DNA from: Hyphomicrobiaceae bacterium
GTDB lineage: Bacteria > Pseudomonadota > Alphaproteobacteria > Rhizobiales > Xanthobacteraceae
DNA length: 64,000 nt
Reading direction: 5' to 3'
Assembly (NCBI GenBank): GCA_947472885.1
Contig: CANJBX010000005.1
Span: forward strand, 20,474 to 84,473
The notes under the pieces are model-generated. The model saw only the letters and a program-made list of their open reading frames with translations. It did not search any database and was not told where the DNA came from. A program made the position numbers and the translations under genes. Below are positions 52,627 through 60,938 of the stretch, one piece after another; position 1 is the stretch's first letter, and each line of letters opens with the position of its first letter.

Positions 52627-52656
52627 CATGCCCGGCCTTGTGCCGGGCATGACGAA
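52627..52656. repeat. Palindromic repeat (family C)
   Basis: CATGCCCGGC-CTTGT-GCCGGGCATG followed by ACGAA, lying between convergent genes and close in sequence to the right half of 47192-47284. Confidence 0.82.
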
Positions 52657-52666
52657 GGTTGGAACC

Positions 52667-53602
52667 TTATCTGAAATCCCGAAACACCATATCCGGCGCG
52701 CTGGTGTTGTGACGCGAAGGCATTGAGCGCCCCGCCCAGAACTCCGACACGCGCGCGACTCTGAACTTCATCACGGGCGTTTTCGATCGCCGGTGGTTGA
52801 GCGAAACCTCCGCGACGTCCGCGTTGTCCGCCGTTACGAACATCGAACGCAGCGCCGCGAATGGCCTTTTGCCCACCGGCTTTTCCAGCTTCAGGTCCAG
52901 CGCAATGTGCAGCGCGTCCAGCATGGCGATCTGCACCGTCGCGCCGCCGCCGCGAACAAAATTCAGGCGGAATGTCTCCGCTGCCGGATCGAACTCCACA
53001 TCCTTGATATCGACAAACGGCCGCTGCTGCTGCTCAATCGGCCCGACCATGAACGAGGAGCCATAGGCCGTCGGCAACAGCGGATCGGCCTGCCAGCCGA
53101 GCCTGAGCGGCGCCAACGGACGCGCACGCCAGTAACCGTCGGCGGGATACAGCACCAGCACTTCCTCGTCGCGCTCACGGCCGCGCGTCCACAGTTGCAG
53201 CAGATGCAGTCCCGTTTCCACGCGCTCGCCAACGCGCACCGGCACCTGACTGGCGCGCCAGAAGTTCGGATAGACGAAGCCGCGCAACTCCCACCTTGCA
53301 TCCTGATGGAGCGTCACCTGCCGCGGCGTGAACCTGTGGTCCGCCGCAGGCTTCATATCACGCTCGCATTTTCCGAAGTCCGGCGTCTTGTCGTCGGCGA
53401 TCATGCGGGGGAGATAGGCCGGATGCACGGCCTCGACGGTGAAGCGGCGAACGCGCGGCGACATAAATTTCACATAGACGTTATCGGTTTCGGCACATTG
53501 CGTGCGCGTACTGGCGTTGACCGCGTCAACCTTCAGCGATGCCGCCGGTGCCGGGCTTGCCGCGAAGAAAAGCGCAAGGGTAGCGGGCCTATACCAGCGC
53601 AT
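52667..53602 (-). CDS. Secreted protein of unknown function
   Basis: 311 residues with a signal peptide (ATLALFFAASPAPAA, cleavage near 21). The mature chain has Cys pairs (TQCAETDNVYVKF, FGKCERDMK) and beta-rich segments (VEFDPAAETFRLNFVRGGG). No known domain recognised. Its first 14 bases overlap the end of the FkbM gene, and that gene overlaps opgH, so the three form one unit. A periplasmic role linked to glucan or polysaccharide is an inference from context. Confidence 0.72.
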   Translation of the reverse strand: MRWYRPATLALFFAASPAPAASLKVDAVNASTRTQCAETDNVYVKFMSPRVRRFTVEAVHPAYLPRMIADDKTPDFGKCERDMKPAADHRFTPRQVTLHQDARWELRGFVYPNFWRASQVPVRVGERVETGLHLLQLWTRGRERDEEVLVLYPADGYWRARPLAPLRLGWQADPLLPTAYGSSFMVGPIEQQQRPFVDIKDVEFDPAAETFRLNFVRGGGATVQIAMLDALHIALDLKLEKPVGKRPFAALRSMFVTADNADVAEVSLNHRRSKTPVMKFRVARVSEFWAGRSMPSRHNTSAPDMVFRDFR

Positions 53603-54332
53603 AGATATCGCCCGAGTTGGCTTCGTGCGGCAACAATGTCAGCCATGCCGCCATGGATTGTGCATCCTGCCAATCGCCGTGAACAAACTGCTGGCTTTCG
53701 CCGAGCGCGACGTTGAAGCGCGTGTAGCCGAGCACTTCGCACCGCGACAATGCTGCCTGCGCCACATCCTTCTGGATCGTCGTAAACTCGAACGACAGCG
53801 CCGCGACCGGCTTCGACAGCCCGGCCAGCGCCTCGGCTTCGAAACCCTCGACATCGATCTTGATGAACGAAGGAATGCCGTGCTTTGCAATCAACGCATC
53901 GAGCGTCGTCATCGGCACGCCAATGGTCCGGTCCCAGATCTCGCCCTGCCAGCCCTGCGCGTCGCCGGCGGCAAGGATGAAATCCTCGGAGGCCGTGGAG
54001 ATGGTTGGATTAAGCACGTTGAGACGCAATTCGATCTCGCCGATGCTGCGCCCGACCGCCGCCTGTTCAATCCTCACCTCGCGCTTGAGGCCATGCAACA
54101 TGCGCAAGGTGCGCGCCAGCGCCGGTTGCGGTTCGACGGCAACAACGCGCGCACCAAGCCTGCGGAACGAACCGATGCGGTCGCCCACATGCGCGCCGAC
54201 ATCGAACACAAGATCGCCACGCCGGATGAACTGCCCATAGAGCAGGTCCATGGCGCCCGCGCGGTCGCGATCACCGTAATAGATGCGCAGCGAGCGCAAC
54301 ACGCCACGTACTGTGCGGAAGGTCTCAAGCAT
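53589..54332 (-). CDS. FkbM family methyltransferase
   Basis: A 247-residue SAM-dependent O-methyltransferase. Seen: motif I LVFDVGAHVGDRIGSFRRLGA with the acidic partner VVAVEPQPAL, then IDVEGFEAEALAGL and SFEFTT. Family members methylate sugar hydroxyls among others. The start at 54332 overlaps the opgH stop by eight bases; the frame is open further upstream inside opgH but unsupported. Inferred target: a glucan or other glycan made by the OpgH protein. Confidence 0.88.
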   Translation of the reverse strand: MLETFRTVRGVLRSLRIYYGDRDRAGAMDLLYGQFIRRGDLVFDVGAHVGDRIGSFRRLGARVVAVEPQPALARTLRMLHGLKREVRIEQAAVGRSIGEIELRLNVLNPTISTASEDFILAAGDAQGWQGEIWDRTIGVPMTTLDALIAKHGIPSFIKIDVEGFEAEALAGLSKPVAALSFEFTTIQKDVAQAALSRCEVLGYTRFNVALGESQQFVHGDWQDAQSMAAWLTLLPHEANSGDIYALV

Positions 54333-56079
54333 GGTCGGCCAAAGCAGGCAAATCGAGCGCGCGCAGGATTTCCGGCCTCGTGGTTTCTTCCGGCAGGCGG
54401 CCGATGCCGAAGCGCAGCACGAAGCGCGCGAAGGCGGGCGAAGCCGTGACGACCGCCAGCGGCACCGACAAGGCAAGGCCGCCCGCTGTCAGCAGCGCGA
54501 CAGGAATCGCCGCCGGGTTCGTCAGCGCCAGCACGGCAATGCAACCCCAGCCAACCAGCATGTGTGGCCACAGGTCGTGCAGCGCGTTTAAGACGCTAAC
54601 GGCATGATCGTCGCGCGCCTGAGCGCCCCAGCCGACCTTACGGCCGAGGATCAACTCGGCAAGCTGGATCGTGTGGCTCATCCATTGCACCGGCGACAGC
54701 AGCAGGAAGAAAAATGTTTCGGCCAGAACATTCATCAGGAGAAGCCGCGCACCGCCGAACGCGCGGCGCATCTCTGGCCGCAGCAGAATATCGGCGATGG
54801 TCGCGATCTTGGGCGCAAACCACATGAACAGCACGACCCACAACAGCAACCAGCCATAGTGCGGGTCAACCATTGCACCGGGCTTGCACGCCGCTTCCGC
54901 GGTGCCGGCCACCAGCATCACGATCCACGCCGGCGAACCAATGAACATCAGGATCGCCAGCAGCAGTTGAAAGCGGCTCAGGAGTTTCAGCCCCGGCATG
55001 CCGATGATCCGCCAATACTGCATGTTGCCCTGGCACCAGCGTAGGTCACGGCGGATGAATTCCAGCAAGGTCGGCGGGTTTTCCTCCCAGCCGAGATTTT
55101 CCTCCGGCAACACCCGCACGTCATAACCGGCGCGGCGCATCAGCACGGCCTCGACCTGATCGTGGCTCATGACATGCGCGCCACCGGGTAGCACCGGCAA
55201 TCTGCAATGCGCGGTGAACGGCGCAAGGCGAACGGCAGCGTTGTGGCCCCAGTAGGGTCCGCAGTCGCCCTGCCACCACGCGCCGCCGATGGTGTAGGAG
55301 CGCATGCCGAGCCGCATGCCAAACTGGAAGATGCGTGCAAACGCGCTCGTCGATGGCAGACCGACCACCAGCGCCTGCACGATGCCGAGCATGGGCTCCG
55401 CCTGCATGACGCGCGCAAGCCGCAGCATCGCGGCAGCCGGCATGATACTGTCGGCATCGAGCGTGATGGCGATGTCGTGCAGGCTGCCCCAGCGTGTACA
55501 GAAATCTTCGATATTGCCGGCCTTGAATCCGGTGTTGTCTTCCCGCCGCCGGTAGGTGATGGCAATCCGCCCGCGCCACGCCGCCGCAAGTTCGGCAAAG
55601 CGCGTGTCTTCCTCGACGGCGATCACGGCAGCGCTGGTGTCGCTCAGCACATAAAGATGGAATTGCCCGGCTGCGCCGCTCTGCCACAGGCCATCCAGCA
55701 TGACGGCCAGATTGCGCAGCACGCGTATTGGCGGCTCATTGCGAATGCACATGAGGAGCGCGACGGAAACCGCCACCGGCGCATCATCCCGCACCCGCGC
55801 CGCCGCCGGAAACACCGCAGCGACCGGGTCGCGGGAAAACCGCATGACCAGAAAGCCGATGGCCGCATTCCAGAAGCCAATCGTCGTCCACGGTAGCGTG
55901 GCGGCAAACAGCATCAGCAACACGACATCGAGCCCGTCCAGCCCGCCTTCGGACAGTGCCGCCGCCGCCAGCGCAAGAAGACCCACGATGGACGCAACGA
56001 CCAGCGCCGCAAACAGCACGCGCCGCCCGTTCAGTACACGCGCGGGCGCAACATCGGCGGCAAGCGACAGGTCTGTCAT
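54325..56079 (-). CDS. opgH: Glucan glucosyltransferase H (OpgH/MdoH-like)
   Basis: A 584-residue inner-membrane glycosyltransferase 2 for osmoregulated periplasmic glucans. Seen: two N-terminal helices (about 20-45 and 50-75), RRREDNTGFKAGNIEDF, catalytic DADSIM, EENPPTLLEFIRRDLRWCQGN with the QxxRW-type motif, and at least five C-terminal helices. It is shorter than E. coli MdoH, as in other alphaproteobacteria. The start MTDLSLAADV at 56079 is favoured over 114 upstream codons that overlap the divergent gene. No opgG adjoins it. Confidence 0.9.
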   Translation of the reverse strand: MTDLSLAADVAPARVLNGRRVLFAALVVASIVGLLALAAAALSEGGLDGLDVVLLMLFAATLPWTTIGFWNAAIGFLVMRFSRDPVAAVFPAAARVRDDAPVAVSVALLMCIRNEPPIRVLRNLAVMLDGLWQSGAAGQFHLYVLSDTSAAVIAVEEDTRFAELAAAWRGRIAITYRRREDNTGFKAGNIEDFCTRWGSLHDIAITLDADSIMPAAAMLRLARVMQAEPMLGIVQALVVGLPSTSAFARIFQFGMRLGMRSYTIGGAWWQGDCGPYWGHNAAVRLAPFTAHCRLPVLPGGAHVMSHDQVEAVLMRRAGYDVRVLPEENLGWEENPPTLLEFIRRDLRWCQGNMQYWRIIGMPGLKLLSRFQLLLAILMFIGSPAWIVMLVAGTAEAACKPGAMVDPHYGWLLLWVVLFMWFAPKIATIADILLRPEMRRAFGGARLLLMNVLAETFFFLLLSPVQWMSHTIQLAELILGRKVGWGAQARDDHAVSVLNALHDLWPHMLVGWGCIAVLALTNPAAIPVALLTAGGLALSVPLAVVTASPAFARFVLRFGIGRLPEETTRPEILRALDLPALADHA

Positions 56080-56141
56080 GGCGAGAAATGTTTTATCCTG
56101 CCGGGCTGGATGCGCGGGAAATGGGGTTATAACGGAGAGGC

Positions 56142-57122
56142 ATGACGAGGGAAATCGAACAGATGAATGCGACGGCCCTGTGGTACGCCTCACCCGGCCG
56201 GGCCGAGCTGCGCACGGAAGCCGTTGCCGCGCCGGGGCCAGATGAAGTCCGCGTGCGGGCGCTGCATGGCGCGCTGAGCCGCGGCACCGAGGCGCTGATC
56301 TTTGCCGGCAAAGTGCCGCAAAGCGAGCATCAGCGCATGCGCGGGCCGCATATGGGTGGAATATTCCCGTTCCCCGTAAAATACGGCTACGCGATTGTCG
56401 GGCATGTCGAGGAAGGCGCACTTTCCGGCAAGACCGTCTTCGCGCTTCACCCTCACCAAAATGTGTTCACGCTGCCCGCAAGCGGCGTCGTCGAGGTGCC
56501 GACGAACGTGCCGCCGCGCCGTGCCGTGCTGGCTGCGAACATGGAAACGGCGCTGAACGCCGTGTGGGACGCAGGCGCAGGTCCGGCAGACCGCATCGCC
56601 ATCGTGGGAGCGGGCGTCGTCGGCGCGCTGGTGGCGTTCCTGTGCAGCAAGCTGCCGGGCGCGGATATCACATTGATAGATGTCGATGCGGCGCGTGCAA
56701 AACTCGCGGCGGCGCTTGGATTGAAATTCGCGTTACCAAACAGCGCGCCACAGGAATGCGACGCGGTGTTTCACACCAGCGGCAATGGTGCGGGACTGGC
56801 GACGGCTATTTCGCTCGCCGGCGATGAAGCAAAAATCATCGAAATGAGCTGGTATGGCGACGGCGAAGTCTCTCTTCCGCTCGGCGGCGCATTTCACAGC
56901 CGCCGGCTAACCCTTATGTCGAGCCAGGTCGGCCGCGTAGCGCCGTCTCACCGCCCGCGCTGGCCTTACGCACGGCGGCTGGCGTCGGCGATTGCACTCC
57001 TGGACGACCCAAGGCTCGACGCGCTTCTGACCCCCGCTATTCCGTTCGCTGACTTGCCCGCCGCCCTGCCGCGCATTCTGGCACCCGGCAGCGGCGTGCT
57101 GTGCCAGGTGATCGACTACTAA
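56142..57122 (+). CDS. MDR dehydrogenase, BchC-like
   Basis: A 326-residue zinc-type alcohol dehydrogenase relative. ALSRGTEALIFAGKVPQSE near residues 44-62 is the SRGTE motif of the BchC/BchC-like branch rather than the C-G-T-D zinc motif. The dinucleotide site is IAIVGAGVVGALVAFLC, with Asp in LIDVDAARAKLAAALG. It heads a compact plus-strand unit with a PTPS-like gene (15 bases later), a glycosyltransferase and a methyltransferase. It may oxidise a side-chain hydroxyl of the pathway intermediate. A second ATG at 56163 is possible. Confidence 0.85.
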   Translation: MTREIEQMNATALWYASPGRAELRTEAVAAPGPDEVRVRALHGALSRGTEALIFAGKVPQSEHQRMRGPHMGGIFPFPVKYGYAIVGHVEEGALSGKTVFALHPHQNVFTLPASGVVEVPTNVPPRRAVLAANMETALNAVWDAGAGPADRIAIVGAGVVGALVAFLCSKLPGADITLIDVDAARAKLAAALGLKFALPNSAPQECDAVFHTSGNGAGLATAISLAGDEAKIIEMSWYGDGEVSLPLGGAFHSRRLTLMSSQVGRVAPSHRPRWPYARRLASAIALLDDPRLDALLTPAIPFADLPAALPRILAPGSGVLCQVIDY

Positions 57123-57137
57123 CGCAAAGAGGTTTCC

Positions 57138-57539
57138 GTGTTCACTGTTGAAGTTCGCGACCACATCATGATCGCCCATTCGTTTCGCGGCGCGGTATTC
57201 GGCCCGGCGCAGGCAATGCATGGCGCGACCTTCGTGGTCGATGCCGCCATCCTGTCAAAGGAAGTCGATGACAACGGCATCGTGGTGGACATTGGGTGCG
57301 CGCATACGGTGCTGAAGGAAATCCTCGGCGATCTCAATTATAAGAATCTCGACGAGATGCCGGAGTTCAAGGGCGTCAACACGACGACGGAATTCCTCGC
57401 GAAATATATCCGCGACCGCATCGCCAAGGCCGCGCACGAAGGCCGCCTCGGCCGCGAGCCGCGCGATCTTCATACCGTGCGTGTCACGTTGTCGGAATCG
57501 CATGTCGCGCGCGCGTCCTACGAAGCGCCACTGTGGTGA
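57138..57539 (+). CDS. 6-pyruvoyltetrahydropterin synthase-like protein with altered active site
   Basis: A 133-residue T-fold protein of the PTPS/QueD family. His14 (IAHSF) and His28 (MHGATF) match two of the three zinc ligands. The third, normally the second His of HGH, is Ala30, and the catalytic Cys four residues before the HGH motif is Ala24. The pterin-anchoring Glu residues appear kept (NTTTEFLAKY and LSESHVARASY). So it likely binds a pterin-like ring but does not do standard PTPS or QueD chemistry. Gene order with a GT4 glycosyltransferase and RibD-type reductase points to a modified pterin. Confidence 0.8.
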   Translation: MFTVEVRDHIMIAHSFRGAVFGPAQAMHGATFVVDAAILSKEVDDNGIVVDIGCAHTVLKEILGDLNYKNLDEMPEFKGVNTTTEFLAKYIRDRIAKAAHEGRLGREPRDLHTVRVTLSESHVARASYEAPLW

Positions 57540-57546
57540 GCGCACC

Positions 57547-58596
57547 GTGACCGGGCGCATTACGTTTGCGGTACCCGGCGATCTTGCGACACCGACCGGC
57601 GGCTATGCCTATGACCGTCGCGTAATCGCGGAATTGCAGGCACTCGGCTGGCATGTCGATGCGATCGACATTGGAGATTGTTTTCCCAGACCCAACGACG
57701 CGCAACGCGCTGTCGCCGGGTACGTCCTCGGCACGACACCGCACGACGCACTGCTGATGATCGACGGATTGGCGCTGGGTGTCATTCCCGAAATTGCGGC
57801 GGGACTTGCGAAGACGCATTCCATCGTCGCGCTGGTGCATCATCCATTGGCGCTGGAAACCGGCTTGAGCATTGACGAAGCAGAGGCGCTTCGGAAATCC
57901 GAATGCGATGCGCTTTCTCATGCAAAGAAAATTGTCGTGACCAGCACATCGACAGCGGAAATCCTGCTGGCCGATTACGGCGTTCCGAAGAATAAAATCA
58001 CCATTGCCGAACCCGGCCACGACGCCGTAGCGCAAGCCACCGGCAGCAGCGACGGCATCCTGCGACTGCTCACTGTCGGCTCCATCGTGCCGCGCAAAGG
58101 CTACGGCGTGCTGATTGCCGCGCTGGCGCAACTCACCGACCTGCCGTGGCATCTGACGATTGCAGGCGATCCGGCACGAGATCCGCAAACCGCGGCGGCG
58201 CTCGATGCCGCCATTGCAGCAGAAAAACTTGGCGAACGCATCACGCTCAGGGGCATCGTGAGCGACGCCGAACTCGCCGCCGCCTACTGCGGGTCTGATG
58301 TCTTCGTGCAGGCCTCGCTGTTCGAGGGTTACGGCATGGCTGCGGCAAGCGCCATCGCTCATGGCCTTCCCATCGTCGCCACCAGCGGCGGCGCGCTCGG
58401 CAACACCGTCGGGAAAGCAGGAATTGTCGTGCCGCCCGGCGATGCACCCGCACTCACCGCCGCCCTGCGGCGCATGATGTCGGACCCCGCCGAACGCCAG
58501 CGTCATCGCGCCGCAGCACTGACAGCAGCACACGGCCTGCAAAGCTGGCAAACCACTGCCATGCAGTTTGCTTCCGCCCTCAAGGCTGCCACATGA
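57547..58596 (+). CDS. Glycosyltransferase family 4
   Basis: A 349-residue GT-B enzyme. Seen: an N-terminal donor-independent domain (RITFAVPGDLATPTGGYAYDRR), LLTVGSIVPRKGYGVLIAAL as the GT4 middle motif, and FEGYGMAAASAIAHGLPIVAT at the nucleotide-sugar site. There the first Glu of the E-x7-E motif is kept and the second is Ser. GTG start at 57547, eight bases after the PTPS-like stop; the methyltransferase overlaps its end by four bases. Probably glycosylates the product of the PTPS-like step. Confidence 0.87.
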   Translation: MTGRITFAVPGDLATPTGGYAYDRRVIAELQALGWHVDAIDIGDCFPRPNDAQRAVAGYVLGTTPHDALLMIDGLALGVIPEIAAGLAKTHSIVALVHHPLALETGLSIDEAEALRKSECDALSHAKKIVVTSTSTAEILLADYGVPKNKITIAEPGHDAVAQATGSSDGILRLLTVGSIVPRKGYGVLIAALAQLTDLPWHLTIAGDPARDPQTAAALDAAIAAEKLGERITLRGIVSDAELAAAYCGSDVFVQASLFEGYGMAAASAIAHGLPIVATSGGALGNTVGKAGIVVPPGDAPALTAALRRMMSDPAERQRHRAAALTAAHGLQSWQTTAMQFASALKAAT

Positions 58597-59402
58597 CTCG
58601 CTTCGCTGCCGACTGGCTTTCGCTACGCGAAGGTTTCGACGCACGCGCGCGCAATGCCGACGTCGTCAAGGCTGTTGCCGCTGCCTTCAAGGGCCTGCCG
58701 TCACTGATCGTCGCCGACCTTGCCTGCGGCACGGGCGCAACCCGGCGTGCGCTTGGCACCCATCTGCCTCAGCCGCAGCACTGGCGGCTCTACGACAACG
58801 ACCTCAGCCTGCTGGCGCGCGCGGAAACGCCGCCTGCGCCTGCGGGCAGCTCGATCAGAACCAGGCCGGTCGACCTCATGCACGACCTCGAAGCAACGCT
58901 CGACGGCGGACCTGATCTGATTGCGACCAGCGCGCTCCTGGATCTCGTCTCGCAGGAATGGCTTGAGCGGCTCGTCACCGAATGCGCGGCGCGCAACCTG
59001 CCGCTCTATGCGACGTTGACCTACACCGGCGAAGTTACGCTCGATCCGGTTGACCGGCTCGATGCGTCAATCATCGCCGCGGTCAATCGTCACCAGACCA
59101 GCGACAAGGGATTTGGTCCCGCGCTCGGCGGCGCGGCAGCGGCGGAGCTGGTCAGAAGCTGCAAGTCGGTCGGCTTCTCGGTTGTCGAAGGCGGATCTGA
59201 CTGGGTCATCGGCGTGGAAGACCGCGAGATGCAGAGTGCGATGCTGACGCAATGGTCACAGACCGCACAGGAGATCGGCGGGATCGATACTCAGGATATC
59301 GCGGGCTGGTTTGCACGGCGGCGCGCGCTCGTCGCCAGAGGCGTTTCAACAATGCGTGTCGGTCATCGCGACGTGTTCGCGCGGCCGGCCACGACGCGCT
59401 GA
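58593..59402 (+). CDS. Class I SAM-dependent methyltransferase
   Basis: 269 residues. Motif I is LIVADLACGTGATRRALG near residue 35-52, then YDNDLSLLARAE as the acidic motif II and DLIATSALLDLVSQEWL as motif IV-V. It starts inside the glycosyltransferase stop (ATGA overlap) and its last 40 bases overlap the convergent RibD-type gene. Substrate unknown; the tight coupling implies that it modifies the same small molecule. Confidence 0.88.
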   Translation: MTRFAADWLSLREGFDARARNADVVKAVAAAFKGLPSLIVADLACGTGATRRALGTHLPQPQHWRLYDNDLSLLARAETPPAPAGSSIRTRPVDLMHDLEATLDGGPDLIATSALLDLVSQEWLERLVTECAARNLPLYATLTYTGEVTLDPVDRLDASIIAAVNRHQTSDKGFGPALGGAAAAELVRSCKSVGFSVVEGGSDWVIGVEDREMQSAMLTQWSQTAQEIGGIDTQDIAGWFARRRALVARGVSTMRVGHRDVFARPATTR

Positions 59403-60160
59403 CGCGACAGGTCAATATCAAAGAGGACTTCATCGGCGAGGAGATGCGCACGCACCGGCGGGCGCAGCGCATCGTGCGCGAACTCGACGGGCTTGAGTTC
59501 AACGCTCGGCTGACCGGCACCGAGCAGCATCGGCGCGACCACGATGTGCAGCCGGTCGAGACAACCCGCGGTGAGAAAACCCGACACCGTATGCGCCCCG
59601 CCCTCGATCATGATGCGGCGCAACCCCGCCGACGCCAGCGCCTGCAATATCGCCGCCGGCGCGGCGCGGCCGGCAATGAGCGGCACGCGCAGCACATCCA
59701 CACCGGACGGCAATTTCGGCTTCGCGTCCTGCCCAACAATGGCAATGCGCCGCACACCGTCGGACGCCCACATCCGCGCCGAAGCCGGCAGCCTGCCGCG
59801 CGGATCTATCACCACGCGGGCCGGGCTTGGCCCGCTCACCCGCCGCACCGTGAGCTGCGGATTATCCGCCACCGCCGTGCCAACGCCGACCACCACCGCA
59901 TCGACCACCGCGCGCAGCCGGTGCAGATGATCGAGGCCCGCCGGGCCGTTGATATACTTGGAATGGCCGCTTTCGGTCGCGATGCGCCCGTCGATCGATT
60001 GGCCCATCTGCGCCACGACCATCAGATCATCGACGCCACCGGAGCGCAGCGGCGCGAACATGTCCCGCCACGGCTGCGGCAACGGCGCATCCGGGTCGCG
60101 CAGCAGCGCGGGCACATTCAGCCAGCTATCGGTCGCGTCCATCACCAGCCAGGAACCCAT
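59363..60160 (-). CDS. RibD C-terminal (dihydrofolate reductase-like) domain protein
   Basis: A 265-residue NADPH-dependent reductase related to the reductase half of RibD, without its deaminase half. Seen: VVAQMGQSIDGRIATESGHSKYINGPAGLDHLHRLR, AVVVGVGTAVADNPQLTVR, and RIMIEGGAHTVSGFL. About 40 N-terminal residues precede the core. Such proteins reduce pyrimidine-amine or pterin rings. It lies convergent to, and overlaps, the methyltransferase, a fixed partner of the PTPS-like set in this context. Confidence 0.88.
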   Translation of the reverse strand: MGSWLVMDATDSWLNVPALLRDPDAPLPQPWRDMFAPLRSGGVDDLMVVAQMGQSIDGRIATESGHSKYINGPAGLDHLHRLRAVVDAVVVGVGTAVADNPQLTVRRVSGPSPARVVIDPRGRLPASARMWASDGVRRIAIVGQDAKPKLPSGVDVLRVPLIAGRAAPAAILQALASAGLRRIMIEGGAHTVSGFLTAGCLDRLHIVVAPMLLGAGQPSVELKPVEFAHDALRPPVRAHLLADEVLFDIDLSRQRVVAGRANTSR

Positions 60161-60216
60161 CGAGAAAATTCAATTTCAGTTGTATAGTAGCGCAGGAAAA
60201 CGCTTCGGGGACCACC

Positions 60217-60762
60217 ATGCCACTAAACGATCACACTGGGACATACACCGTAACCGCGCGCGTATTGCACTGGCTGACGGCTTTGTTTGTGCTGTCGGCT
60301 ATCCCCATGGGCATCGCCATGGGTCGGCTCGGCCCAGGACCGGCGGCCGACTTCCTGTTCGACCTCCACCGCTCGCTTGGCGCGGTTCTCATTCCCATCG
60401 TGCTGTTTCGCATCTACTGGCGCCTGACCCACAAGCCACCGCCATTGCCGTTCGACATTCCGCGCTCACAACAGCTTGCCGCCGAGGCGGTGCACCACAT
60501 GCTGTATGCCTGCATTCTGGCCCAGCCGGTCATCGGCTGGATCGCTACGTCGGCCTATCGCGCGCCGATCAAGGTGTTCTGGCTGTTCCAATTGCCGCCA
60601 ATCTGGAAGGAAGACCGCGCCTTCTCGGAAATGCTGTTCGCCCTGCACATGTATATCGGCTGGGCGATGTGCTTGCTGCTCGCCGCCCATATCGGGGGCG
60701 CGCTGTTCCATCACTTCATCCGCAAGGACCGCGTGCTGATGCGAATGATCGAGGGGGCGTAG
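60217..60762 (+). CDS. Cytochrome b561 family protein
   Basis: A 181-residue four-helix di-haem b membrane protein passing electrons between ubiquinol and periplasmic partners or superoxide. Seen: His in RVLHWLTALFVLSAIPMG, LHRSLGAVLIPIVLFRIYW, AVHHMLYACILAQPVIGW and ALHMYIGWAMCLLLAAHIGGALFHHF, giving paired haem ligands. Divergent from the RibD-type gene with 56 bases between starts. Downstream lies a double family B palindrome. Confidence 0.92.
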   Translation: MPLNDHTGTYTVTARVLHWLTALFVLSAIPMGIAMGRLGPGPAADFLFDLHRSLGAVLIPIVLFRIYWRLTHKPPPLPFDIPRSQQLAAEAVHHMLYACILAQPVIGWIATSAYRAPIKVFWLFQLPPIWKEDRAFSEMLFALHMYIGWAMCLLLAAHIGGALFHHFIRKDRVLMRMIEGA

Positions 60763-60800
60763 TTTTTCGTCTACGAGTACCCGCCGCAACGGCGGTCCAC

Positions 60801-60914
60801 TCCTTCTCCCCGCTTGCGGGGAGAAGGTTGGGATGAGGGGCATCTTTCTCTGACTCCCCCTCACCCGGATCGCTTTGCGATCCGACCTCTCCCCGTAAAC
60901 GGGGAGAGGTGAGC
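60801..60914. repeat. Family B palindromic element, two hairpins
   Basis: CCTTCTCCCCGC-TT-GCGGGGAGAAGG (60802-60827) and ACCTCTCCCCGT-AAAC-GGGGAGAGGT are joined by a CCCTCACCCGGATCG...CGATCCG stretch. It lies between convergent genes. Confidence 0.85.
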
Positions 60915-60938
60915 AACGCGACCTCCGATAAACTCAGT

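Noticed and set aside
56080..56421. N-terminal extension of OpgH by 114 codons
   Set aside because: The extra part is Arg/Pro-rich, overlaps the divergent dehydrogenase gene and has no helix or motif; the ATG at 56079 gives the normal N-terminus.
60801..60914. Tandem hairpins as a CRISPR array
   Set aside because: Only two dissimilar hairpins with no regular spacers and no cas genes; they match the family B palindromes.
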